Assembly (NCBI GenBank): GCA_015075425.1
Contig: JABTUL010000001.1
Span: forward strand, 868,001 to 932,000
From: Spirochaetales bacterium
Lineage (GTDB): Bacteria; Spirochaetota; Leptospiria; Leptospirales; Leptonemataceae
DNA: 64,000 bases
Direction of reading: 5' to 3'
The notes under the pieces are model-generated. The model worked only from the letters and a program-made list of their open reading frames with translations. It had not been told where the DNA came from and did no database searches. The position numbers and the translations under genes were made by a program. Below, piece by piece: positions 7,773-15,873 of the stretch. The stretch's first letter is position 1, and every line of letters begins with the position of its first letter.

Positions 7773-9203
7773 TTGCACCCTTCCGTTGTCGCTGTGTGGA
7801 TTGAACAGGGCGAGCACAGCCAGGAGAATGCACAGCTCGTGGACCGGGCCTTGCAGCGTCTGGGGCAGGTTTTTGCGGGAGTGCCCGTCTATTCCAATCG
7901 GCCGCTCCGGGAGGCAACGGTCTTTTCCCGGGGCTTCCTCCCTTCCACTGCAGAGATCCTGGCTTCAGCTAAGGATCAGGATAGTATTGCCTACTTTCAC
8001 GATCTTTACCCGTTTCTGGATGCGCAGATCTGTGAGCGATTGCAGGCCGTGCACTTTCCCTATCTGGCCCATTATTCCTTCTCAGAAAACATTCCCATCG
8101 GTTTTGTTCCGGATTTGATCAGCAAGGAGTTTTGCGATACAATTCGCGGTCGGGAGATTCCCGATTTGCGGGCTTTCATTTTGAAGAATATAAATGAATT
8201 TGAAGTGGAGATTTTTTATGAACCACCGGATCTGCGTCAGTACCGCCTGAATGTAAGCCTGAACACCCGGAGGTCGCGTCAATTGGCTTCTGATGTGGCC
8301 CGGCTAACGGATGATCTTTCCTATGCCGATCTTGAAGCTTTGCTAAAGAATCATCCAGAAATACTGCGGCCGGCTTTCAGCTACTATGAGGTGGAGTTGT
8401 GCAACCGCCGGCCGGTGCAGAGCTCTCTATGGCCCGTGGACCCGCGTCCCGAGACGGTCCTTGGTGCTGTATTATTTGAGAAGCTCATTGAACAGATCGA
8501 AGAAGTCCGTCTGGATCCGGTGACGGTCGCTCTGGGCGGACCGGGCGAGCCTCTCTTTCATCCGGATCTTCTGGTTTTACTGGCCCGCGCTCTAAGCTCG
8601 CCGGCCGTGGAACGTCTGTTCCTCGAAACCTGGGGATTTGATCTGCCCCGGCTATCCTCTGCACTCCTTTCTGTGCCCGAACGGCAAAAGTTGACCCTGA
8701 TTCTGCGACTGCCTGCTGTAGATCGCTCCCTCTATAGAGAACTCATGGGGGTTAATGTGGATCCGCTCCTTGCCTGGCTTGATAGCAGTGTTCGCGAATC
8801 GTTCCAGGTTTATGTGGAGATCCCCAAAATCAAAGCCACAGAGGAACATATTGATGCCTATTTTGAGTATTTCAAGGCGCGGGGCATTCCCTGCATTCTT
8901 TACAAGCACAACCGCTACATCGATCTACTGCCCGATGAACGGCTGGCGGACCTGGCTCCCCGGCATCGAGATTTCTGCTGGCACCTGGCCCGGGATCTCT
9001 ATGTTCTGGCCAGCGGTCAGGTAGCCTTTTGCAAACAGGATCCCTGGGGAACGCGGGCCCCCCACCTTGATCTTGGCAGCCATTCCCTTGCTGAAATCGT
9101 ATCCAGGACCATGCCCTACCATGTCCATTCCGTGCGCGGAGAGCACGGGCTGCTTCCTATGCCCTGCCTTTCCTGTGACGAATGGTACACTTTCAATGCC
9201 TGA
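7773..9203 (+). CDS. Spiro-SPASM protein
   Basis: A 476-residue protein that matches the spirochaete-restricted spiro-SPASM family. An N-terminal half resembles nucleotidyl/glycosyl-transferases. The middle looks like a radical-SAM barrel, and the C-terminus is SPASM-like with cysteines in FCWHL, AFCKQD and CLSCDEW. The usual radical-SAM CxxxCxxC is not present: after ELCNRRP no further Cys occurs at the expected spacing. The start is TTG at 7773, immediately after the previous stop. It is followed by SpsF-like and SpsG-like sugar genes, so a role in spirochaete glycosylation is plausible but unproven. Confidence 0.85.
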   Translation: MHPSVVAVWIEQGEHSQENAQLVDRALQRLGQVFAGVPVYSNRPLREATVFSRGFLPSTAEILASAKDQDSIAYFHDLYPFLDAQICERLQAVHFPYLAHYSFSENIPIGFVPDLISKEFCDTIRGREIPDLRAFILKNINEFEVEIFYEPPDLRQYRLNVSLNTRRSRQLASDVARLTDDLSYADLEALLKNHPEILRPAFSYYEVELCNRRPVQSSLWPVDPRPETVLGAVLFEKLIEQIEEVRLDPVTVALGGPGEPLFHPDLLVLLARALSSPAVERLFLETWGFDLPRLSSALLSVPERQKLTLILRLPAVDRSLYRELMGVNVDPLLAWLDSSVRESFQVYVEIPKIKATEEHIDAYFEYFKARGIPCILYKHNRYIDLLPDERLADLAPRHRDFCWHLARDLYVLASGQVAFCKQDPWGTRAPHLDLGSHSLAEIVSRTMPYHVHSVRGEHGLLPMPCLSCDEWYTFNA

Positions 9204-9248
9204 AAAGATTCTGCTTTAGTTTTTTCACCCGCCACCGATACGAACAGT

Positions 9249-9986
9249 ATGGGAAACGAACGATCCGGCATCCTGATCCAGGCTCGCTCAGGATCGACGC
9301 GCCTGCCTGGCAAAATATTCTCGCGCCTGATCCTGTCACAACCACTCACAATGCTCGATTTTATTTATGCCCGCATGCAGCGTGTTCTGGCGGCGGATAT
9401 GGTTGCTTTTATTGTTCCCGAGAACGACTCACTCTTAATTGATTTTCTAAAAAGAAGGAATTACAATTTCTTTAAGGGTAGCGAACAGGATGTACGGGAA
9501 CGCTATCGTCAGGCGGCTCTGCACTATGATCTCGATACGATTGTCCGGGCGACAGGCGACAACCCCTGTGTCGATCCGGGAGTGGCTATGGATACGCTGC
9601 TGCATTTTCAGACACTGGACTGTGATCTTTTCTCTTACAACAATTTGCCTCTGGGAGTTGCTGTTGAAGTATTCCGCCGCGAAGCTCTGCTGGATAACCG
9701 CATTGCGGAAGACCCGCAGCATCGGGAGCATGTCAGTTTGCATATCAAGCACAACCCGCAAATCTACTGCGTGCAACATGCTTCCCATCCTTTGATGAAG
9801 CACTATGGTGACCTGAAGCCGCCGCGTCTGACCGTTGATACGGCAGAGGATCTGGCTGTTGTTCGCGGCGTTTTCGAAGTCCTGGGCGCCGAGTTCACAT
9901 TGCGCGATGTTCTGGACCTTTTTGGCGAAGGGCATGATTTCTTCTTACTGAACCAACACGTTGAGCAGCTGGTTTTTCCGGCCTGA
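9249..9986 (+). CDS. SpsF-like cytidylyltransferase-family protein
   Basis: A 245-residue nucleotidyltransferase of the CMP-KDO-synthetase/SpsF group. The N-terminal nucleotide-binding motif is seen as LIQARSGSTRLPGK, and later VRATGDNPCVDP and the RLTVDTAEDL stretch are typical of this group. Members activate acidic or deoxy sugars as CMP derivatives for surface or flagellar glycans. It lies between the spiro-SPASM gene and an SpsG/PseG-like gene whose start is inside this one, a combination that suggests a sugar-modification pathway. The exact sugar is unknown. Confidence 0.85.
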   Translation: MGNERSGILIQARSGSTRLPGKIFSRLILSQPLTMLDFIYARMQRVLAADMVAFIVPENDSLLIDFLKRRNYNFFKGSEQDVRERYRQAALHYDLDTIVRATGDNPCVDPGVAMDTLLHFQTLDCDLFSYNNLPLGVAVEVFRREALLDNRIAEDPQHREHVSLHIKHNPQIYCVQHASHPLMKHYGDLKPPRLTVDTAEDLAVVRGVFEVLGAEFTLRDVLDLFGEGHDFFLLNQHVEQLVFPA

Positions 9987-10818
9987 CCGACACTCTGTCC
10001 TGATCATCAGCGCTCGCGGCCCGCTGGCCGGAAGCGGACATGCGGAGCGCTGTCGAATTCTTGCCCGATATCTAAAATCGCAGGGTATTGAAGTTCGGGA
10101 AGCTGCCCTGGATCTGCAATCGGGCAGGTGGCAGACAGATACTCTGGAAGATAGTTTTGCCTTGATTGTGCTGGATGCGCGCGATTTTGATCCAGCACGG
10201 ATCCCATTCACAGGACCGATTCTGGCTCTCGACAATCAGTCTGCGTCACGGGGCAGGGGTGGCCGGTTTTCTTTCTATGATACGATTCCGCACCCACAAC
10301 TGGATCTATCGATTGTCCTCCGCCAGGCTCTCGTAGAACCAATTCCCTATCGTCCTCATAAAAGTCAGGTTCTCATTTACAGCGGTGCCCTGACGGTCCC
10401 CAGGTATGTTGCGTTGCTACTGGATGTGCTGCGCCCTTGCCCCGTGCTTGTGGTGGGAACACCCGGTCCTCTGAAGGCGCGTTACATTCGGCGTCTGTCA
10501 CCGGAAGCTTTTCGCCAGGAGCTGGGCAGAAGCAGCTACTTCCTTACCTATTTTGGGCAGAGTTTTCTGGAATCGCTTTCCGTACGCGGGCTTCGTCCGC
10601 TGCTCTATTCCAGTGGCAGCGACTACCATGACCTTCTTTCTTCAGCCATTTCCCGGCAGCTCAAGATTCCCTTTGTACGCAACCTGAGCGATGCGCTCTC
10701 TTGTAGAATGCGGATTGCGACATACAGACCCCGGATCTGGACTGTGGCCGGAGGATACGATTTGCTGACAGAGCGAATCAAGAGATTATTGTCAGCAGGT
10801 GCGCGGGCGGAAATTTGA
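9961..10818 (+). CDS. SpsG/PseG-like glycosyl-transfer or UDP-sugar hydrolase protein
   Basis: A 285-residue protein with GSGHAERCRILARYL near the N-terminus, matching the GxGHxxRC motif of the PseG/SpsG (MurG-like GT-B) group. PseG removes UDP from a UDP-sugar in pseudaminic acid synthesis; SpsG homologues act in spore-coat polysaccharide synthesis. The C-terminal half, where the nucleotide-binding GG motif should be, is only weakly recognisable (YSSGSDYHD). The start is TTG at 9961, overlapping the previous gene by 26 bases. The function is inferred from family and neighbours. Confidence 0.7.
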   Translation: MSSWFFRPDRHSVLIISARGPLAGSGHAERCRILARYLKSQGIEVREAALDLQSGRWQTDTLEDSFALIVLDARDFDPARIPFTGPILALDNQSASRGRGGRFSFYDTIPHPQLDLSIVLRQALVEPIPYRPHKSQVLIYSGALTVPRYVALLLDVLRPCPVLVVGTPGPLKARYIRRLSPEAFRQELGRSSYFLTYFGQSFLESLSVRGLRPLLYSSGSDYHDLLSSAISRQLKIPFVRNLSDALSCRMRIATYRPRIWTVAGGYDLLTERIKRLLSAGARAEI

Positions 10819-10822
10819 CTTT

Positions 10823-12469
10823 ATGAACTTCCGCGAGAACAACATCCAGAAGCTGGAGAAGATGGACTTCGACGCGTTGATTGTGGGAGCCGGAATCAAT
10901 GGCGCCGTGAGTGCGTCAGCTCTCGCAAGCAAGGGATTGCGCGTTGCTTTGATCGATCGGGGCGATTTTTCCAGTTTTACCTCCCAGGAGTCATCTAACC
11001 TGGTCTGGGGCGGGATTAAATACATGGAGACCCTGGAGTTTGGACTGGTGCGCAAGCTCTGTATGTCGCGCAATCAATTGCTCAGGCAGTACCCTTCCAG
11101 CATTAAAGAAATCCGTTTTTTTGTGAATATTGAAAAAGGCTTTCGCTTCCCGCCTCTTTTCCTGTATCTGGGCGGCCTTCTGTATCATATCATTGGCAAT
11201 TTCTTTCTCCGTGCCCCCCGTTTCTTGACGGTCAAACGGATTGCCACAGAGGAACCGGTTGTGGATACTAAAAATAGTGCCGGAGGCTTTGAATATTCCG
11301 ATGCCTATCTGGTTGATAATGATGCCCGTTTTGTGTTTCGTTTTATACGCACGGCTATGAACCACGGAGCGATTGCCGCCAACTACGTGGAATCTCTGGG
11401 CGGCACTTTCGATGGCAAACAGTGGCAGATCCGCCTTCGTGACGTTGTAACGGGCAGAGAGTTTATGGCCCGCAGTCGGTCTCTGATCAACGCCTGCGGC
11501 CCGTACGTGGACGAGCACAATGATCGCGCTAAAGTGGAAACATTGCACCGGCATCTCTTCTCACGGGGTATTCATTTGATGCTCGATCGGATTACGCCAT
11601 CGCCCCGGGTGCTTACGTTTTTTGCTGATGATGGACGACTCTTTTTCATCATACCTATGGGTCCTAAATCATGTGTCGGTACCACAGACACGCGAACGGA
11701 GAGCCTTCCGGCAGTGGTTACCCCTGAAGATCGGAATTTTGTACTGCAGAATATTAACAAGAGGCTGGTGCTGAAGCAACCCTTTACGGAAAAGGACATC
11801 ATTGCCGAGCGCTGCGGCGTGCGGCCCCTTGTTGTAAATAAAACAAAGAAATCTAAAGATAAGGGCGACTGGGTTTCACTTTCGCGCAAGCATATCATTG
11901 AGGTAGACCAGTCCCGCAGTCACATCAGTATTTTTGGTGGCAAGCTAACCGACTGCATCAATGTCGGTGAGGAAATAGTGCAAAACATGAAGGACCTGGG
12001 TTTTAACATTCCCTATCCCGATTTCCAATGGTTTGGTGAACCGGCAGATGCGGTTCGCGAGGAATTCTTCCATCAAGCCCGACTCATGGACCTGGATGCG
12101 ATGACAGCGAAAGAATCATCGGAAAACCTTTCCACCCGTTTATGGCGCCGCTATGAGTCGCCTGCCCTGCAGCTGCTTGAAGAAATTCGACAGGATCCCG
12201 CGATGGCCGAAGTCCTGATCAAGGGGACGGAATACATAAGGGCTGAAATCCATTACGCTGCCCGTCACGAAATGATTGTAAAACTTGAGGATTTCTTGCG
12301 CCGGCGTTCCAAGATATCACTGCTCGAAACCACCCGGGCCATACGAGCCTCGCCAGGTCTTATGGAAGCGTGCCGGATCCTTTTTGGGGAACGGGCTGAC
12401 GCAGAGTTTGACGCTTACTTTCAGGGAGCAACGGACAGTGCTGGATCGGGTGGCAGACTTCCTGAATGA
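10823..12469 (+). CDS. FAD-dependent glycerol-3-phosphate dehydrogenase-like protein
   Basis: A 548-residue GlpD-like oxidoreductase. The N-terminal FAD dinucleotide fold is IVGAGINGAVSASALA with an acidic strand end (LIDRGDF), followed by SSNLVWGGIKYME as in GlpD. The substrate region VGTTDT and C-terminal GGKLTDCINVGEE also match, and a helical C-terminal domain follows. It would oxidise glycerol-3-phosphate to DHAP and pass electrons to quinone at the membrane. GpsA, which runs the reverse reaction with NAD(P)H, is at 62.7 kb. The start at ATG 10823 is preferred to 10799, which lies in the preceding gene. Confidence 0.85.
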   Translation: MNFRENNIQKLEKMDFDALIVGAGINGAVSASALASKGLRVALIDRGDFSSFTSQESSNLVWGGIKYMETLEFGLVRKLCMSRNQLLRQYPSSIKEIRFFVNIEKGFRFPPLFLYLGGLLYHIIGNFFLRAPRFLTVKRIATEEPVVDTKNSAGGFEYSDAYLVDNDARFVFRFIRTAMNHGAIAANYVESLGGTFDGKQWQIRLRDVVTGREFMARSRSLINACGPYVDEHNDRAKVETLHRHLFSRGIHLMLDRITPSPRVLTFFADDGRLFFIIPMGPKSCVGTTDTRTESLPAVVTPEDRNFVLQNINKRLVLKQPFTEKDIIAERCGVRPLVVNKTKKSKDKGDWVSLSRKHIIEVDQSRSHISIFGGKLTDCINVGEEIVQNMKDLGFNIPYPDFQWFGEPADAVREEFFHQARLMDLDAMTAKESSENLSTRLWRRYESPALQLLEEIRQDPAMAEVLIKGTEYIRAEIHYAARHEMIVKLEDFLRRRSKISLLETTRAIRASPGLMEACRILFGERADAEFDAYFQGATDSAGSGGRLPE

Positions 12470-12893
12470 TATTGGAGCGCCTCTCTCGCGGCCGGTCAGC
12501 AAAAGCGGCAAAGTAGCCGTTGGGCAGCGCCATGCAGTAGATATTGGTGGCCGCATTCTGGTAGTAGAGTGCACCATAAAGAGGCGGAGATACAGGATCG
12601 CGGAAACGAATCCAGAAAGACAGTCCGTAATGGCCGATCAGTTCCGCATCGGAATATACCCGGCGAACTTCCTTCTGGGTGAGTCCGTTGGTTGCTTCGC
12701 AACCGGGGAGAGTTGCCTGCGAAAATCTGACCGATCCGCGTTCATAGATCCGCGGAGCTTCTGTCTGGACTCTGGCGGACTGGCAGCCTGCGCTTAAGGT
12801 CAGCATCAAGGAGAAAAAGAAGTTTGCACTGAAGTAGCCTGGCGGTGAAGAGTTCGGGATGGGTTTTAGTCTGCGCGGACTGGCATTTTTCAT
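12360..12893 (-). CDS. Putative small lipoprotein, start uncertain
   Basis: The minus strand here is open for about 190 codons and contains a lipobox-like segment, FFFSLMLTLSAGC, followed by a polar, aromatic-rich mature part (VYSDAELIGHYGLSFWIRF, ALYYQNAATNIYC). ATG 12893 gives a long 23-residue leader before the hydrophobic stretch; TTG 12809 would make the signal too short. There is no good ribosome site. The 3' end runs 110 bases into the convergent GlpD-like gene and the 5' end overlaps the start of the divergent protease gene. I believe a gene is present, but its ends are doubtful. No family is recognised. Confidence 0.45.
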   Translation of the reverse strand: MKNASPRRLKPIPNSSPPGYFSANFFFSLMLTLSAGCQSARVQTEAPRIYERGSVRFSQATLPGCEATNGLTQKEVRRVYSDAELIGHYGLSFWIRFRDPVSPPLYGALYYQNAATNIYCMALPNGYFAAFADRPRERRSNIIQEVCHPIQHCPLLPESKRQTLRQPVPQKGSGTLP

Positions 12894-14148
12894 GATGAGT
12901 CTGGCCATTGTGGCTGCGCTGGTGCTTCCGGGCAAGGAAGAATCAAGGCCGGTCAGTCATTCCGAATTACAGGAAAAAGCAGAGCGCACATTTTTTATAT
13001 TCTTTATGTACCAGTTGCTGGCCGTGGAACAGGCACCCGCCCAGGAGAGAGAAGCGCTCAAGGGGCAGTTGCAGACAGCGCTCCGGGCCCAGAGTTTTAC
13101 GGGCGCAGCCGCGAGCGCGGAACGCTTCGTTTTGCTTCGTGAGCTGGGTCAGGAGGCAGACATTGAGGGAAGCAGCCCCTATGTTTCACTGAAGAATCTG
13201 TACGATCACGGGACCCTTCTTCCCGTTAAGGACATCTCTTTTTCTCTGGCAGTCGAACCCTTGATCCGTCGCAAGCAATTGCAGCACTCCGGCGATGCCG
13301 GCGCACTGCGCTCATTGGAAGAAGAACTGCAAAGAAAAGCAACTCGTTTTATGGCTGTAATCACGATTCTTTCCGGAAGCTTCTTTCTGGCCTGCGGACT
13401 GGCTTTTTTTATTATCATCTGGGCTCGCCGCAGCCTTTCCATGAGATTTTTACCCGTAGCCCGCAGTATGATAGCGGGCGAGCGTCAGGCAGCACTTGAG
13501 TCCGTTTTGATATTCTTCTTTTTCATGTTTCCTCTGGGTCGAGTGCTTGCACTCATGGCAGAGGATGGGGAGCGGCTGCCCCTGTCGCTTGCGATTAGCC
13601 TGGCCGGTGCCCTCATGGCGTTCCTCCACTTTCGTGAGCATACTTCCGGAACATTTCGATTTTTTGCCGATGTACCTTTGTCTGCGGGTTTATTCCTGCG
13701 TGAAGTGAGTGCCGGGATTCTGGGCTTTCTGGCTATCGTCCCCCCAGGCCTTATCCTATTGTTTTTTACACTGCTTGCTTCGGGGAAGCAGGGGGTGGAT
13801 ACGGGTGGGGCCCACCCCATTGCTTTTGAGCTGGGAGAGCGCTTCTGGCTGTCCTTTACTCTGGCTGTTGTTGTCGCGCCGCTTGTGGAGGAACTTGTAT
13901 TCCGCACCTGGATTCACAGTCTTCTTGCCGGGGTAATGCGCCTGCGCTGGGCACTCATTCTGGGAGGTCTTTTTTTTGCCAGCCTGCATCCGCAAACGAT
14001 TCTGGCCTGGTCCTATCTTGCTTTCCTGGGAGCGGGGCTGGCACTGGTGCGCGAATACAGCCGGACACTGCTGGCTCCGGTTATCACCCATGCGCTGGCC
14101 AATGGAATGGCCCTGGGCATCTATCTGGTCGTTACGTCTCTTGAGTGA
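12859..14148 (+). CDS. CPBP-family intramembrane metalloprotease
   Basis: A 429-residue membrane protein. The C-terminal third carries the CPBP/ABI (CAAX-protease-like) motifs: APLVEELVFR with the EE and Arg, FFASLHPQ with His, and ITHALANG with His and Asn. The N-terminus has one membrane segment, then an extramembrane helical part (about 30-160), then several more membrane segments. In bacteria these proteases act on membrane or peptide substrates, often unknown. ATG 12892 is an alternative start that removes the overlap with the putative lipoprotein. It converges on the gene at 14150. Confidence 0.85.
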   Translation: MGFSLRGLAFFMMSLAIVAALVLPGKEESRPVSHSELQEKAERTFFIFFMYQLLAVEQAPAQEREALKGQLQTALRAQSFTGAAASAERFVLLRELGQEADIEGSSPYVSLKNLYDHGTLLPVKDISFSLAVEPLIRRKQLQHSGDAGALRSLEEELQRKATRFMAVITILSGSFFLACGLAFFIIIWARRSLSMRFLPVARSMIAGERQAALESVLIFFFFMFPLGRVLALMAEDGERLPLSLAISLAGALMAFLHFREHTSGTFRFFADVPLSAGLFLREVSAGILGFLAIVPPGLILLFFTLLASGKQGVDTGGAHPIAFELGERFWLSFTLAVVVAPLVEELVFRTWIHSLLAGVMRLRWALILGGLFFASLHPQTILAWSYLAFLGAGLALVREYSRTLLAPVITHALANGMALGIYLVVTSLE

Positions 14149-14149
14149 C

Positions 14150-14686
14150 TCAGGGATGGTCGGTGCTGAAGTCAATTTTCTTTATGATATCTTTGTGGCA
14201 GACCTTGCGCTTCAGTTGCGGTCCTTCAATGGCCGTGTACCATGTTCCATCCGCTTTGCGCAAATCCAGCCAGTAGGTGAAAAATTTTACCCGACCGTTT
14301 TCATTGCTCAACACAAATTCGTTCAGGAACGGTAGCTCACCGGAACGCTGGAGTTCCTGTCCGCTTTTCAGGGTTAGCACAAGCTCTGCCGGCCGGAATT
14401 CAAAGACGCTTCCGTCGCGTGAATCCTTTACTTTGCGACCGTTCCATTGTAAAAATTCTATACTGCCAATATCGGCTATGCGAAGCAGCTTTTCATAGGT
14501 TATTTGATCGCGTGTGTGCTGGAGCAGCATTTCCCGCGGGGCCTGAAATTCTACTTTTCCCTGGACAGTACGACCGTCGCCCAGGGTGACTTTGACCGGT
14601 AGAGTGTAAGTCTCCCTATCTTTCTGTGGTTGGGCACCGGCCAGACTGCCTGTTGTTAGAAGGAGCACTGCACAGAGCGCGCGCAT
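14150..14686 (-). CDS. Secreted protein with a small DGR-type beta module
   Basis: A 178-residue protein with a cleavable signal peptide (MRALCAVLLLTTGSLAGAQ), so exported to the periplasm or surface. After it comes a segment of the form TLGDGRTVQGKVEF ... IADIGSIEF (about 33-80). The same pattern ends both FecR-domain proteins at 42-44 kb. The rest is beta-rich and ends with a basic cluster. No named family is recognised. Its stop lies one base from the end of the convergent protease gene, and it starts just after the DegT-like gene, which precedes it on the same strand. Confidence 0.75.
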   Translation of the reverse strand: MRALCAVLLLTTGSLAGAQPQKDRETYTLPVKVTLGDGRTVQGKVEFQAPREMLLQHTRDQITYEKLLRIADIGSIEFLQWNGRKVKDSRDGSVFEFRPAELVLTLKSGQELQRSGELPFLNEFVLSNENGRVKFFTYWLDLRKADGTWYTAIEGPQLKRKVCHKDIIKKIDFSTDHP

Positions 14687-14689
14687 GAC

Positions 14690-15796
14690 TCAAATCAGTC
14701 CCCGCAGGGAAGCAGCGATTCGCTCTACATTGGCGGCGGTCAGGCCTGGATAGAGCGGAATAGCAATCGCTTTGCGGAACAGACGTTCTCCATTGGGGTA
14801 TTCCATGCGCGGCAGGTCCAGAAGCCGATGCAGAGGCTCAGCAATGGCTCGATCGATGCCGATGTGCAGGGAAGCAAAGTAGCGTTTGATTTCTTCGTAA
14901 TTCTTATGGATCAAAACAGGGAAACGCAAAAAAGAATCGATTCCCGGATTCTGGAAATAGGTCTCATGATCGGTCTGACGGATTGTTTCCAGATAGCGAA
15001 GTCCGATTTTGCGCCGCCGGGCCAGGGTGATTCCCAGGCGAGAAAGCTGCACCAGACCAATGGCTGCCTGAAAATCTTCCAGCCTGTAGTCGTAAGCCAG
15101 TGAGCCCGGTTGACGGGCAGACCCGTAACGCAGTTCTTGAATTTTTTTATGAATGGCTGGATCGGTTGTGATAACCAGACCTCCGTTGCCGGTGGTGATG
15201 AGATCGAATTCGCTCATGCCACAGACAGCGACAAGACTTCTGCTCCCCGCATAAGCGTCGTTTAGTTCTGTTCCAAAAAGCCCGGTGATGTCTTCCAGGA
15301 CGGGAATCTTCCGGGCCAGCAGAGCATCAACGGCCGCTGTGGCCGGACTGCCGAACGTATGATCGATGATGCAGGCAGCAGGCGGCCTTCCGGTTTCTCT
15401 TTCGTAAGCCGTGCTCTTTTCCAGGATGGCCGATGCGGCCGGATGAAAGCTATTTTGATCAATGTCAACGAGCACAGGCGTGGCTTTGCAGTAGCGGATG
15501 GCATCGGCTGCTTGAACCGGTGCAATTACGGAAAGAAGTACGGCATCCCCCGGCCCAATCCCGAGACCGAGAAGTGCCATGTGGTAAGCCGCACTCAAAG
15601 AATTGAGGGCCGTCACCTGTTTGAAATTCATGGCCTGGGCAACCTGCTTTTCCAGGCGGCCGGCAACCATTCCGGTGTTCAAATTATCATGAATCAAACA
15701 ATCAAGGACAGATTCCAGATCCTGGCGGGAAAGGGTGGGCCTTGCCGCCTCAATGGGCGCATTTTTTTTCTCAGTTTGGTACAGATGTCGGGCCAT
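14690..15796 (-). CDS. DegT/DnrJ/EryC1/StrS-family protein lacking the PLP lysine
   Basis: A 368-residue fold-type I aminotransferase homologue of the sugar-aminotransferase family. The cofactor region VLEDITGLFGTEL and the TTGNGGLVITTD segment are clear. At the position where active members have Lys (xxTKNxTTGEGG) this protein reads EFDLITTGNGG, with Asp198 in place of Lys. It may therefore be inactive as a transaminase, or act as a dehydratase-like or structural member. The C-terminal domain is complete. It is followed by the secreted protein at 14150; a tandem 12-base repeat lies upstream. Confidence 0.82.
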   Translation of the reverse strand: MARHLYQTEKKNAPIEAARPTLSRQDLESVLDCLIHDNLNTGMVAGRLEKQVAQAMNFKQVTALNSLSAAYHMALLGLGIGPGDAVLLSVIAPVQAADAIRYCKATPVLVDIDQNSFHPAASAILEKSTAYERETGRPPAACIIDHTFGSPATAAVDALLARKIPVLEDITGLFGTELNDAYAGSRSLVAVCGMSEFDLITTGNGGLVITTDPAIHKKIQELRYGSARQPGSLAYDYRLEDFQAAIGLVQLSRLGITLARRRKIGLRYLETIRQTDHETYFQNPGIDSFLRFPVLIHKNYEEIKRYFASLHIGIDRAIAEPLHRLLDLPRMEYPNGERLFRKAIAIPLYPGLTAANVERIAASLRGLI

Positions 15797-15814
15797 AATG
15801 TTCCACTCGGCAGT

Positions 15815-15842
15815 ATTATGTCACATAGAGATTATGTCACAT
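15815..15842. repeat. Tandem 12-base repeat upstream of the DegT-like gene
   Basis: ATTATGTCACAT occurs twice, at 15815-15826 and 15831-15842, separated by AGAG, giving a 16-base period. On the minus strand each copy reads ATGTGACATAAT. It lies 19-46 bases upstream of the DegT-like start, in the 77-base gap that also follows the adenylate cyclase gene. This fits a tandem regulator site or duplicated -10-like elements. Confidence 0.5.
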
Positions 15843-15873
15843 TAGCCTCAGTGGTCAGGCGTCATTGATTCTG

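Noticed and set aside
12285-12797. Plus-strand frame of 170 codons overlapping the end of the GlpD-like gene
   Set aside because: No recognisable domain, no ribosome site, and it overlaps both the GlpD-like gene and the putative minus-strand lipoprotein.
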